Shown here in pieces: positions 49,750-59,946 of a stretch of DNA of 64,000 nt. The stretch comes from Actinoplanes teichomyceticus ATCC 31121. Its GTDB lineage: Bacteria; Actinomycetota; Actinomycetes; Mycobacteriales; Micromonosporaceae. The stretch lies in contig NZ_CP023865.1 in NCBI RefSeq assembly GCF_003711105.1, forward strand, positions 4,055,001 to 4,119,000, read 5' to 3'. The stretch's first letter is position 1. Every line of letters starts with the position of its first letter. The translations under genes and the position numbers were made by a program. Under the pieces are notes generated by a model. The model saw only the letters and a program-made list of their open reading frames with translations. It was not told where the DNA came from and did not search any database.

Positions 49750-52331
49750 GCTTCCGCAAGCCGGGGACCCAGGTCTCGGCCGGTGGCCTCGGCGCGATCG
49801 GCATCGGCGGCGACAACAGCGGCCCGCTGTTCACCAACGCCACGGTGGTGATCGCGCCGCGACAGGTGTCCTGGCCGGTCCGTGTCGGGCCGGTGCCACC
49901 GGCCGCGTCGGCGTTCCAGCCCCGGCAGGCGCTGCGCGAGCGGATCGAGACGGCCCGGCGGCACGGCGACGACGTCGTTCTCGGTCAGCCCGGCCCGGCG
50001 CGCCCGGCCACCCGGATCCTGGCCGGCGGAGGTGGCGTCGGCAAGACGCAGGTGGCCGCCTGGTTCGCCCGCGAGCACGCCACCGATCTCGTCGTGTGGG
50101 TCGCCGCCGTCTCCACCGATCACGTGATCACCGAGTACGCCCGCGCGGCCCGGCGGGTGGGCGCTCCCGGAGCCGACGGCGCCGATGCGGGCGCCGACGC
50201 CGCGGCGTTCCTCGACTGGCTGCGCGGCACCGACCGGAGCTGGCTGGTCGTGCTCGACGACATCGCCGACCCCGCGGACGTGACCGGGTGGTGGCCCCCG
50301 CAGCACCCGAACGGCTGGACGCTGGCCACCACGCGGCGCCGCGACGCCGCCCTGGCCTCCGCCTCCCGGCAGCGGATCGACGTCGACGTCTACGACCCGC
50401 AGGAGTCACAGGCGTACCTGACCCAGCGGCTCACCGAGGTGGGCCTGGCGCACCTGCTGGACGGCGACGTCGCCGGCCTCGCCCAGGCGCTGGGCCACCT
50501 GCCGCTGGCGCTGTCGCACGCCGCCGCCTACCTGATCAACGAGGAGGAGTCCTGCGGCGCCTACCTGGCCCGCTTCACCGGCGGCCGGGAACGGCTGGCC
50601 GAGCTGATGCCCGCCGACAGCGACCCGGACGACTACGGCCGGCCGGTGTCGGTGACCCTGCTGCTCGCACTGGAAGCCGCCGACCGGGCGTCCCCGGCCG
50701 GGCTCGCCCGGCCGGCCCTCGCGCTGGCCGCCCTTTGCGACCCCGCCGGACATCCCGAGACGCTCTGGCGCGCCGACGCCGTCGTCGACCACCTGACGAG
50801 CCTGCGCGGCGAGCCGGTCTCCGCCGACCAGGCGCACCGGGCGCTGCGGCTGCTGCACCGCTACGGGCTGCTGCACCACACCGGCGCCGACCCGGCCCGC
50901 TCGGTACGCATCCATGCGCTGACCGCCCGCGCCGCCCGCGAGACGATCGTCACGGATCCCGACCGACTGGCCAGAACCGTCGCCGACGCGCTCGTGGAGA
51001 TCTGGCCGGAGGACGACTACGGCGCCGACGACCTCGGCGAGGTGCTGCGGGCCAACGCCGGGCACCTGCAGGCCCTGGCCCCCGAGGCGCTCTGGGCGGA
51101 CGGCGTCCACGACCTGGTGCCCCTGATCGGCCTCAGCCTGTTCCGCGCCGGCCGGCACACCCCCGGCATCGCCCACTGGGAGGGGCTGGTCGAGCAGGCA
51201 CGAGCCCGGCTCGGCGACGAGCACATCGACACCCTGAGCGCCCGGGGCAACCTCGCCGGCGTCTACTGGCAGGCCGGGCGCACCGCCGACGCGATCGCGC
51301 TGCTGGAACGGGTCGCCGGCGACTGTGCCCGGCTGCTGGCCGCGGATCATCCGGCCGTGCTGGTCTACCGTTCGAATCTCGCCACCTCGTACCGTCAGGC
51401 CGGGCGATACGCCGAGGCGGTCGCCCTGCAGGAGCAGGTGATCGCCGAGTACCGGCGGCGGCCGGACACCGCGCCGGCGGACACCCTCGTCGCCCGGGCC
51501 AACCTCGGTGTCTCCTACGGGTACGCCGGGCGCACCGACGACGGCGTCCGGGTGCTGGAAGAGGTCGTGGCCGAGCGGGAACACCTGCTGGGCCCGACCC
51601 ACCCGGACACCCTCAAGGCCCGGGTGCACCTGGCCACCCTGTACCGGGACTCCGGACGCCTGGAGCGCGCCATCGCCATGCAGGAGGGCGTGCTCGCCGA
51701 GCAGGAGACCCGGCTGGGGGCCCGCCATCGGGAGACCGTCATCACCCGCTCGCAGCTGGGCACCTCGTACTGGCGGGCCGGGCGGCTCGGCGAGGCGATC
51801 GCGATCGAGGAGCAGGTGCTCGCCCAGCACGAGGAGCTGCTGGGCGCCGACCATCCGGCCACCCTGCTGGCCCGGGACAACCTCGCGGTGTCCTACGTCG
51901 GCGCCGGACTGACCGAGAAGGGCACCGCGCTGCTGCAGAAGGTGGCCGGCGACCGCACGCGGGTGCTCGGGCCCGCGCATCCCGACACTCTCACCACGCT
52001 GGGCAATCTGGCCAACGCGTACGCCACGGCGGGCCGCATCGCCGACGCCTTCCGACTGATCAGGATCGTCACCGCCGGGCGCGAACGGGTCCTGGGCCCG
52101 AAGCATCCACAGACGCTGACCGCCCGGGCCGAACTGGCCGCCTGCCACTGGCATCTGGGCCGCACGCCCCGCGCGACGGCTCTGCTGCGCAGGGTCGTCG
52201 CCGACCGCGAGGAGGTGCTCGGTCCCGGCCACGAGGACACCCGGCTCGCCAGAGCCTGCCTGCTCGCCTGGACCGGCGCGGAGGCGGCGTCCGGCTACCG
52301 CCCGCCGGCGGCCGGGCACCGGGGGCGCTGA
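49746..52331 (+). CDS. STAND/NB-ARC ATPase with tetratricopeptide repeats
   Basis: An 861-residue NLR-like protein. It starts with the glycine-rich motif GLGAIGIGGDNSGPLFTNA (14-32). The NTPase has Walker A GGGGVGKT (Lys100), Walker B SWLVVLDDI (Asp171-Asp172) and the NB-ARC helical part including GHLPLALSHAAAYL. From about 470 to 840 there are eight to nine TPR units of about 42 residues with the kinesin-light-chain pattern (for example HPDTLKARVHLATLYRDSGR). STAND proteins oligomerise when the repeat domain senses a trigger. The GTG start overlaps the small membrane protein gene, so both are produced together. The trigger is unknown. Confidence 0.9.
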   Translation: MSFRKPGTQVSAGGLGAIGIGGDNSGPLFTNATVVIAPRQVSWPVRVGPVPPAASAFQPRQALRERIETARRHGDDVVLGQPGPARPATRILAGGGGVGKTQVAAWFAREHATDLVVWVAAVSTDHVITEYARAARRVGAPGADGADAGADAAAFLDWLRGTDRSWLVVLDDIADPADVTGWWPPQHPNGWTLATTRRRDAALASASRQRIDVDVYDPQESQAYLTQRLTEVGLAHLLDGDVAGLAQALGHLPLALSHAAAYLINEEESCGAYLARFTGGRERLAELMPADSDPDDYGRPVSVTLLLALEAADRASPAGLARPALALAALCDPAGHPETLWRADAVVDHLTSLRGEPVSADQAHRALRLLHRYGLLHHTGADPARSVRIHALTARAARETIVTDPDRLARTVADALVEIWPEDDYGADDLGEVLRANAGHLQALAPEALWADGVHDLVPLIGLSLFRAGRHTPGIAHWEGLVEQARARLGDEHIDTLSARGNLAGVYWQAGRTADAIALLERVAGDCARLLAADHPAVLVYRSNLATSYRQAGRYAEAVALQEQVIAEYRRRPDTAPADTLVARANLGVSYGYAGRTDDGVRVLEEVVAEREHLLGPTHPDTLKARVHLATLYRDSGRLERAIAMQEGVLAEQETRLGARHRETVITRSQLGTSYWRAGRLGEAIAIEEQVLAQHEELLGADHPATLLARDNLAVSYVGAGLTEKGTALLQKVAGDRTRVLGPAHPDTLTTLGNLANAYATAGRIADAFRLIRIVTAGRERVLGPKHPQTLTARAELAACHWHLGRTPRATALLRRVVADREEVLGPGHEDTRLARACLLAWTGAEAASGYRPPAAGHRGR

Positions 52332-52443
52332 GACCGCCACCGGTCCGGGCGCTGCGCCGCGCCCCCGTGGTGGCTGCCGGGTGGGGTGACCGGGCCGCTG
52401 CGGCGGACCCGGCGAGGCGCCGGGACCGGCGTGGCCGGCCGGC

Positions 52444-53349
52444 TCACCGCAACGGGGAGGCGCGGCGGACCGCCGGGATCGGCGGGTGCAGCGGGCGGCG
52501 GCCGAAGCCGGGCAGCACCCGCTCGGTGACCAGCCGGCCGGCCGCCAGCTGGGCCGCGTACCGGCGGCGACGCTCGGCGAGGACCGCGGACAGCACCAGC
52601 CAGGGCGGCGTCCCGGCCGGCGGGGGTGGCGACACCCGGGCCTCGACCTCGGCGGCGAGCATCCGCTGCAGCGTGCCGAAGTGCGGCTCGCGCAGCTCCG
52701 GAGCGCGCGACAGGTACTGCCGGACCGCCCCGGCCAGCTCGTCGTCGATCGCCGACAGGTCCGCGGTCGCGGCCCACGCCTGCAGGTCGGCCGGCATCCC
52801 CGGGACGAAGCGGGACGGCGCCGGCCGCCGCTCGTGCACGACCAGGGTTCCGGCCGCGAGGTCGCCCAGCCGTCGCCCCCGGCCTGAGGCGATCATGGTG
52901 GTCAGGCTGCCGGCCCAGGTCACGAACGGCAGCAGCAGGCCCGGCCACTCCACCGTGAAGCCGACCAGGGCGCGGGTGAAGGCGTGCCGTACCCGGATCG
53001 GGCCGCCGTCCTCGCGGATTACCCGCAGGCCCATCGCGGCCTTGCCCGGGCTGCGGCCGTTGGTCCGGGTCTCGACGATCGTCGGGTAGGCCAGCAGCAC
53101 CAGCACGATCAGCACCCGCCACACCGTGCCGACCAGCGCGTCGTCCACCACCCGCTCCGGCAGGATCGCGACGGTCACGCCGGCCAGCAGCATCAGGCAG
53201 CCGCCGATCGCCGCCTGCACCAGGATGTCGATCAGCAGGGCGACCGCCCGGGAACCGAGCCGGGCCGGGCGCAGGTCGAGCGCCACGGCCTCCGCGGTGA
53301 CCAGGTCGCCCGCCCCACCGGGCGCGGCGGCGGGTACGGCAACGCTCAC
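52444..53349 (-). CDS. RDD-family membrane protein
   Basis: A 301-residue protein. The RDD domain spans about 20-180: RPARLGSRAVALLIDILVQA holds the R..D of the first helix, and TNGRSPGKAAMGLRVIREDG follows with helices after it. The C-terminal 120 residues are cytoplasmic. RDD proteins are small membrane proteins of uncertain role, often next to SpoIIM-like and MoxR/DUF58 genes, as here. The start is uncertain: GTG 53349 is used, GTG 53364 is possible, neither with a ribosome site. Divergent from the SpoIIM-like gene. Confidence 0.88.
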   Translation of the reverse strand: MSVAVPAAAPGGAGDLVTAEAVALDLRPARLGSRAVALLIDILVQAAIGGCLMLLAGVTVAILPERVVDDALVGTVWRVLIVLVLLAYPTIVETRTNGRSPGKAAMGLRVIREDGGPIRVRHAFTRALVGFTVEWPGLLLPFVTWAGSLTTMIASGRGRRLGDLAAGTLVVHERRPAPSRFVPGMPADLQAWAATADLSAIDDELAGAVRQYLSRAPELREPHFGTLQRMLAAEVEARVSPPPPAGTPPWLVLSAVLAERRRRYAAQLAAGRLVTERVLPGFGRRPLHPPIPAVRRASPLR

Positions 53350-53432
53350 CCGGACAGTGAACACCACCGGGCCCGGGCCGGGCACACCGCGTCGGCTACG
53401 CTCCGGGCAGACCGGACGGCGGGGGCGGCGCA

Positions 53433-54419
53433 ATGATGGATCTCGACGCGTACGTGACCGAGCGCGGCGGCGAGTGGCATCGGCTGGAGGTGCTGGCGAA
53501 CCGGCGTACGCTCGGTCCGGCCGACGCGGACGAGCTGGTGCTGCTCTACCAGCGGGCGGCCACCCACCTGTCGGTGCTGCGCAGCCGCAACCCGGATCCG
53601 GTGCTGCTGGCCGACCTGTCCCGGCTGGTGCTGGCCGGGCGCTCGGCGCTGCACCGCGGCCGCGGCGGGGGCTTCTGGCGTGCGGTCGCCGACTTCGCGG
53701 CGTACCGGCTGCCCGGCGCGCTGTACCGCACCCGCCGCTGGTGGCTGACGACCGGGGTGCTGCTGGTCGCGTGTGCCGCGGCGCTGATCCGGTACCTCGG
53801 CGCCCACCCCGAGGTGATCGCGCTGTTCGCCGGTGACGCGGAGGTCCAGCGGGTGGTGAGCCGTGACTTCGTCGGCTACTACAGCCGGTTCCGGGCGGAG
53901 AACTTCGCGTTGCAGGTGTGGACGAACAACGCTCTGCTCACCGCCCAGTGCCTGGCCTCCGGGGTGCTCGTGCTGCCGGTGTTCTACCTGCTCGCGCAGA
54001 ACCTGCTCAACACCGGCCTGGTCGGCGCGATGATGACCGGCGCGGGCGCCGGGGACACCTTCCTGATCTATCTCGCCCCGCACGGCCTGCTGGAGTTGAC
54101 CTGCCTGTTCGTCGGGGCCGGCGTGGGGCTGCGGCTGGGTTGGGCGTGGATCGCGCCGGGACCGCTGCGGACCCGGCGGCGGTCGCTGGTGGCCTGGGTG
54201 CGGGAGGGCATGGTGGTCGCGGCCGGGCTGGTGCCGGCGCTCGCGGTCGCCGGCGTGCTGGAGGCGTTCGTCACCCCGTCGGCGTTGCCGGCGGCGCTGC
54301 GGATCGGCATCGGCGCGCTGGCCTGGCTCGGCTTCCTGGCGTACGCGCTGGCCTGGGGCCGCATCGCGGACCGGCGCCGGCCGGCCGACCCGGACGGCGC
54401 CGACCTGCCGGCCGCCTGA
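53433..54419 (+). CDS. Stage II sporulation protein M (SpoIIM)-like membrane protein
   Basis: A 328-residue integral membrane protein (DUF95/SpoIIM). The cytoplasmic N-terminal helix bundle (RGGEWHRLEVLANRRTLGPA) is followed by several transmembrane helices and FALQVWTNNALLTAQCLASG, PVFYLLAQNLLNTGLVGAMM and APHGLLELTCLFVGAGVGLR, all diagnostic. The Bacillus relative helps septal peptidoglycan degradation in sporulation; actinobacterial versions in RDD-MoxR-DUF58 clusters have no proven role. Divergent from the RDD gene. Confidence 0.92.
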   Translation: MMDLDAYVTERGGEWHRLEVLANRRTLGPADADELVLLYQRAATHLSVLRSRNPDPVLLADLSRLVLAGRSALHRGRGGGFWRAVADFAAYRLPGALYRTRRWWLTTGVLLVACAAALIRYLGAHPEVIALFAGDAEVQRVVSRDFVGYYSRFRAENFALQVWTNNALLTAQCLASGVLVLPVFYLLAQNLLNTGLVGAMMTGAGAGDTFLIYLAPHGLLELTCLFVGAGVGLRLGWAWIAPGPLRTRRRSLVAWVREGMVVAAGLVPALAVAGVLEAFVTPSALPAALRIGIGALAWLGFLAYALAWGRIADRRRPADPDGADLPAA

Positions 54420-54466
54420 CCCGGCCGCGGTCGGCGGAACCGGCCGGCACGCGCGGACGCTGCGCC

Positions 54467-54588
54467 GGGCGGCCCGGCACCCGACCTCAGCGGGACGGTG
54501 CGGCACCCGACCTCAGCGGGACGGTGCGGCACCCGGGCCGCGCGGGACGGTGCGGCACCCGGGCCGCGCGGGACGGTGCGGCAGGCGA
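54467..54588. repeat. 26-bp tandem repeat, four full copies and a partial one
   Basis: GGGACGGTGCGGCACCCG starts at 54492, 54518, 54544 and (diverging) 54570, with a related partial copy at 54467. Two inner variants alternate: ACCTCAGC and GGCCGCGC. It fills the gap after the SpoIIM-like gene; the rest of 54420-54765 holds only the GH92 promoter region. Confidence 0.85.
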
Positions 54589-54692
54589 TCCGGTCATCGA
54601 CCCACGCCGCGGGGGCCGCCCGGGCCATCATGAACCGAGCGGCAACCGGCGCCACCGGATCCCGATGGCGGTGACCGGAGCCCCCCGGCCGG

Positions 54693-54752
54693 TTGACACA
54701 TCGAAGTACATCGAATGATGCTGTCTGCGACAAGCGTCTGACATCGATGTCA
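54693..54752 (+). promoter_or_regulatory. Promoter/operator region of the GH92 gene
   Basis: TTGACA (54693-54698) is a consensus -35 box, though no clear -10 follows at 17 bases. ACATCGA occurs at 54697 and 54708, and TGACATCGATGTCA (54739-54752) is a perfect 14-base palindrome with a central CG, 13 bases before the start codon. Such CG-centred palindromes are typical for LacI-type sugar regulators, a sensible control for a glycosidase. Confidence 0.5.
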
Positions 54753-54765
54753 TTCTGGGGGATGC

Positions 54766-57612
54766 GTGCTCCGATCTCGTACCGTCGCCATGCTCCTGAC
54801 CGTCGCCCTCACCGTGCCGATCGGCGCCACCGCGGCCCGGGCCGCGCCCCCGCCACTGGTCGACGATCCCGTCGCGTACGTCGATCCGTTCATCGGCACG
54901 ACCAACCTCGGCAACACCTACCCGGGCGCGGCCACCCCGTTCGGGATGCTGGCGTGGAGCCCGCAGACCTCCCGCGGCAACCAGTTCGCCACCCCGGCGC
55001 CCGGCGGCTACCAGTACACCGCGACCCGGATCCGGGGCCTGAGCCTGACCCACCTCAGCGGCGTCGGATGCTCCGGCGGCAACGGCGACATCCCGATCAT
55101 GCCGCAGGTCGGCGACATCACCACCTCGCCCACCGCCGACGCCACCGACGCCGTGTTCGCCAGCACGTTCTCGCACGCCAACGAGACGGCGCGGCCGGGC
55201 TACTACTCGGTACGGCTGGACAGCGGGGCCGCCGCCGAGCTGACCGTCACCGCGCGGACCGGCTTCGGGCGTTTCACCTTCCCCGCGGACCGGCCGGCCG
55301 GCCTGCTCTTCCGCACCTCCCTGTCGGAGACCGGCAGCGAGGCCGCGACCGTGCACCTGGACCCGGCCACCCGGACGGTCACCGGCTCGGTCAGCGCCGG
55401 CAACTTCTGCGGCCCGCAGAGCGCCGACAACAGCCACGCCTACTACACCCTGCACTTCGTCGCCGTCCTCGACCAGCCGTTCGCGGCCACCGGCACGTGG
55501 AAGGACGCCACGCTCACCCCGGGCGGCACCGACGAGAGCGGCGGCAGCGGGTACGGCGCGAACGGCCGGCCCCGCCCGGGCCGGGGCTCCGGCGGGTACG
55601 TCACCTTCGCGCCCGGCACCACCAGCGTCGGTATGCGCGTCGCGATCTCGTACGTGAGCCTGGACGGCGCCCGGGCCAACCTGGCCGCGGAGAGCGGCAA
55701 CCGTGGCTTCGACCGGATCGCGGCCGCCGCGCGGTCGGCGTGGACCGACCGGCTGCGCCGGATCGCGATCGGCGGCGGCACGCAGGCGCACCGCCGCACG
55801 TTCTACACCGCGCTGTACCACGCGCAGCTGGAACCGACCCTGACCAGCGATGTCACCGGCCGTTACCAGGGCGCCGACGGCGTCTGGCACGCGCTCGCCG
55901 GCAACCAGCGGGCCCAATACGGCACGTTCTCCGGCTGGGACGTCTACCGCGCGCAGGTGCAGTTGCTGGCCCTGCTCGACCCCGCGATGGCCGGCGACTT
56001 CGCCCAGTCGCTCTACAACTACGCCACCCAGCGCGACGGGGAGTGGGACCGCTGGCTGCTGATCCACGGCAAGACCGCGGTGATGTCCGGCGACCCGTCG
56101 GCGGCGGCCATCGCGGCGATGTACGCGTTCGGCGCCCGCGACTTCGACGTCGAGGGCGCGTTCCGCTCCCTGGTGCGGGCGGCCACCGTTCCCACCGCCA
56201 ACGACTCCAGCGACACCGGTTGCCCCGTCGAGTGCGTCGGCCAGCGCCCGTCCCTGGACCGGTACCTGCGGCTCGGCTACGTCCCGGCCGACGACTGCCA
56301 CTGCTGGGGCGCCGCCGCGGAGACCCTGGAGGACGCCGCCGCCGACTACGGGCTGTCCCGGCTCGCCGGCGCCCTCGGCGACCGGGAGAACCAGCAGAGG
56401 TTCCTGGACCGCTCGCATTATTGGCGCAACGTCTTCGACCCGGACGCCGAGGCCGACCCCGGCCTGGCACACAACATCCGGGAACGGATCACGACGGTCA
56501 CCGCGAGCGGCGAGAACCCGCCGGCCGAGGACCGGACCCGGGCCTTCGACGGCGACCGCGGCACCAAGTGGCTGACCTTCGCCCGCACCGGCTGGATCCA
56601 GGCGCGGCTGCGCGACCCGCAGACCGTCACGTCGTACGCGCTGACCTCGGGCAACGACGAACCGGGCCGGGACCCGGCGGACTGGGAGCTGCTGGGCAGC
56701 GACGACGGCGCCGGCTGGGAGGTGCTCGACGCGCGTGCCGGGCAGACCTTCGCCCGGCGCGGGCAGACCCTGCAGTTCACGGTGGCCGAGCCGAAGCCGC
56801 ACCGCTACTACCGCCTGAACGTCACCGCCAACGGCGGCGCGGACATCGTGCAGCTGGGCGAGCTGGAACTGGCCGACCCGGCGGTGCCCACCCCGGCCCC
56901 GCCGGACGGCCCGTTCACCGGCTGGATGCGCGACCGCTACGCCGACGGCTCCTGGGCGCCCGGCTTCAGCCCGTCCACCGGCGCCGGCTTCGTCGAGGGC
57001 AGCAGCGCCCAGTACACCTGGATGGTCTACTCCGACGTGCTCGGCCTGGCCGAGGCGATGGGCGGCACCGAGCGGGCGGCCCAGCGGCTGGACGCCTTCT
57101 TCCGCAAGCCCGACGGCTCGTTCGACCTGAGCGCCACGAGCAGCACCAGGTTCGACCCGACCAACGAGCCGGACATCCAGACCCCGTACCTCTACAACTA
57201 TCTCGGTCAGGCGTACAAGACGCAGGAGACGGTACGGGCGATCATCGACGGGCGGTGGGGCGACGGCACCGGCGGGATCCCCGGCAACGACGACGCCGGG
57301 ACGATGAGCGCCTGGTACGTCTTCTCCGCCCTGGGGATGTACCCGGCGGTGCCGACCCGGGCCGAGCTGATCCTGACCACGCCGCTGTTCCCGCGCGCGG
57401 TGGTACGCCTGGCCGGCGGCAGGTCGCTGACGATCGAGGCGCCCGGCGAGGGCCACTACGTCACGAGCCTGCGACTCGACGGCCGGAACCGCACGAAGGC
57501 CTGGCTGCCCGCCTCGGCCGTGCAGCACGGCGGTCGTCTGGTCTACACCCGGTCGGCCGTGCCGGACCGGGCGTGGGGTTCGGCGCCCGCGGACACGCCG
57601 CCGCAGAACTAG
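54766..57612 (+). CDS. Secreted GH92 alpha-mannosidase with an inserted F5/8C domain
   Basis: A 948-residue glycosidase with a signal peptide (MLLTVALTVPIGATAARA). GH92 signatures: VDPFIGTTNLGNTYPGA, THLSGVGCSGGNGDIPIMP, FSGWDVYRAQVQLL, TNEPDIQTPYLYNYLG (the Glu is the family's general acid) and GNDDAGTMSAWYVFSALG. The family consists of Ca-dependent exo-alpha-mannosidases acting on glycans. A discoidin-like module (about 566-703, with RAFDGDRGTKWLTF and HRYYRLNVTANGGADIVQLG) sits inside the catalytic domain, between NVFDP and GWMRDRYADGSW, which are adjacent in ordinary GH92 enzymes. GTG 54766 follows GGGGGA. Confidence 0.92.
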   Translation: MLRSRTVAMLLTVALTVPIGATAARAAPPPLVDDPVAYVDPFIGTTNLGNTYPGAATPFGMLAWSPQTSRGNQFATPAPGGYQYTATRIRGLSLTHLSGVGCSGGNGDIPIMPQVGDITTSPTADATDAVFASTFSHANETARPGYYSVRLDSGAAAELTVTARTGFGRFTFPADRPAGLLFRTSLSETGSEAATVHLDPATRTVTGSVSAGNFCGPQSADNSHAYYTLHFVAVLDQPFAATGTWKDATLTPGGTDESGGSGYGANGRPRPGRGSGGYVTFAPGTTSVGMRVAISYVSLDGARANLAAESGNRGFDRIAAAARSAWTDRLRRIAIGGGTQAHRRTFYTALYHAQLEPTLTSDVTGRYQGADGVWHALAGNQRAQYGTFSGWDVYRAQVQLLALLDPAMAGDFAQSLYNYATQRDGEWDRWLLIHGKTAVMSGDPSAAAIAAMYAFGARDFDVEGAFRSLVRAATVPTANDSSDTGCPVECVGQRPSLDRYLRLGYVPADDCHCWGAAAETLEDAAADYGLSRLAGALGDRENQQRFLDRSHYWRNVFDPDAEADPGLAHNIRERITTVTASGENPPAEDRTRAFDGDRGTKWLTFARTGWIQARLRDPQTVTSYALTSGNDEPGRDPADWELLGSDDGAGWEVLDARAGQTFARRGQTLQFTVAEPKPHRYYRLNVTANGGADIVQLGELELADPAVPTPAPPDGPFTGWMRDRYADGSWAPGFSPSTGAGFVEGSSAQYTWMVYSDVLGLAEAMGGTERAAQRLDAFFRKPDGSFDLSATSSTRFDPTNEPDIQTPYLYNYLGQAYKTQETVRAIIDGRWGDGTGGIPGNDDAGTMSAWYVFSALGMYPAVPTRAELILTTPLFPRAVVRLAGGRSLTIEAPGEGHYVTSLRLDGRNRTKAWLPASAVQHGGRLVYTRSAVPDRAWGSAPADTPPQN

Positions 57613-57614
57613 GA

Positions 57615-57662
57615 CCGGGCCGCGCGGGGCCGGTCCACGACGCCGGTCCCCGCGCGGCCCGG
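57615..57662. terminator. Terminator between the convergent GH92 and DUF58 genes
   Basis: CCGGGCCGCGCGGGG (57615-57629) pairs perfectly with 57648-57662; an inner CGG/CCG stem lies in the loop. It begins 3 bases after the GH92 stop codon and can serve both directions. Confidence 0.8.
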
Positions 57663-57670
57663 AGTGCGGG

Positions 57671-58983
57671 TCACAGCCGCCCGGAGGCTTTCAGCAGCAG
57701 GTAGAGATCGGCGACCCGGCCGGCGAACGTGTCCACCCCGGCGTCGACCACGCTGGCCCCGGACCGGCGCAGCACGTCGCGGACCCGGTCGCGCTCGGCC
57801 AGCACCCGCTCGGCCGCCGCGGCCGTGTGCACGTGCACGGCCCTCGGGTGCGGCGGCAGCGCGGCCAGCCGGGACACCGCCGGGTCGCGGACCCCGGCGA
57901 CGACCACCCGGTGCCGGGCGGCGAGCCGGGGCAGCACCGGCAGCAGCCCCTCGATCATCGGGGCGGTGTCCAACGCCGTGAAGATCACCACGAGGGAGCG
58001 TTTCCGGTCGCGGCGCAGCAGCTCCCGCGCCAGCACGGTGAAGTCGGTCTCGGCCAGGGCGGGCTCCAGCGAGGCCAGGGCGTCGATCAGCCGGGGCAGC
58101 CGGGCGCGGTGCCCGCCGCCCTCCACCCGGGCCCGCACCGCGGTGTCCAGCGCGAGCAGGTCGACCCGGTCGTCGGCGCGGTCGGCGAGCACGGCCAGCA
58201 GCAGCGCCGCGTCGATGGCGGCGTCCAGCCGAGGCGCGTCGCCGATCCGTACCGCCGAGGTGCGGCCGGTGTCCAGCACGCAGTACACCCGCCGGTCGCG
58301 TTCCGGGCGCCAGGTGCGCACCACCACGTCCTGGTGCCGGGCGCTGGCCCGCCAGTCGATCGAGCGGACGTCATCGCCCATCACGTACTCGCGCAGCACG
58401 TCGAACTCGGTGCCGTGCCCCCGGCCGCGGGCCACCACGCTGCCGTCGAGCACCCGCAGCCGGGCCAGCTTCTCCGGCAGGATCCGGCGGGACGGGAAGC
58501 GCGGCAGCACCCGCAGCGTCCACGGCGGGGTGACCGCCTCGTTCCAGTCGCGGCGGCGCTGCCGGTACGCCAACCCGAACGGCCCCATCGACCGCAGCGT
58601 CACCCGGACCGCGCGCCGGTCCCCGTGCCGGGTCGGCCGCAGCGTGGTGGTGACCGCCCGCTCGGCACCCGGCGCCAGGTCCAGCTCGTGGCGCAGCGGC
58701 CCGGCGCCGGCCGAGGGCACCCAGCTGTCACGCAGGTGCAGCCGGACCGCGCGCTCGGCGGTGTTGACGACGGTGAGCGTGGTGGTGGCGGCGCCGCCGA
58801 GCCACACCGTCCGGTCGCCGGCCCGGCGCAGCCGCAGCCCGTCCAGCGGACCGGCGACGAGCAGGTCGACCAGCGCCAGCGCGGCGGCGAGCACCAGCAC
58901 GGCGGCGAACGCCAGCCACGGCGCGCCCAGCAGCGCCGGCAGCGGCACGCCGGCCGCGAGCAGGACGGCGAAACGCCTGGTGA

Positions 58984-58987
<4 letters not shown>
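57671..58987 (-). CDS. DUF58 domain protein
   Basis: A 438-residue protein with two N-terminal transmembrane helices (about 8-45). The DUF58 core is VARGRGHGTEFDVLREYVMG followed by DDVRSIDWRASARH, and a von Willebrand A-like tail comes after (VYCVLDTGRTS as the MIDAS-like start). DUF58 proteins accompany MoxR AAA ATPases and are presumed to be assembled or activated by them. Last gene of an operon in which each gene overlaps the next by 4 bases. Confidence 0.92.

Positions 58988-59942
<955 letters not shown>

Positions 59943-59946
<4 letters not shown>

Noticed and set aside
49351..52331. Known defence-system types (CBASS, Avs with nuclease, restriction-modification) for the STAND locus
   Set aside because: No cyclase, nuclease, methylase or protease domain is encoded next to it; only the small membrane protein and unrelated RDD/HxlR neighbours are present.
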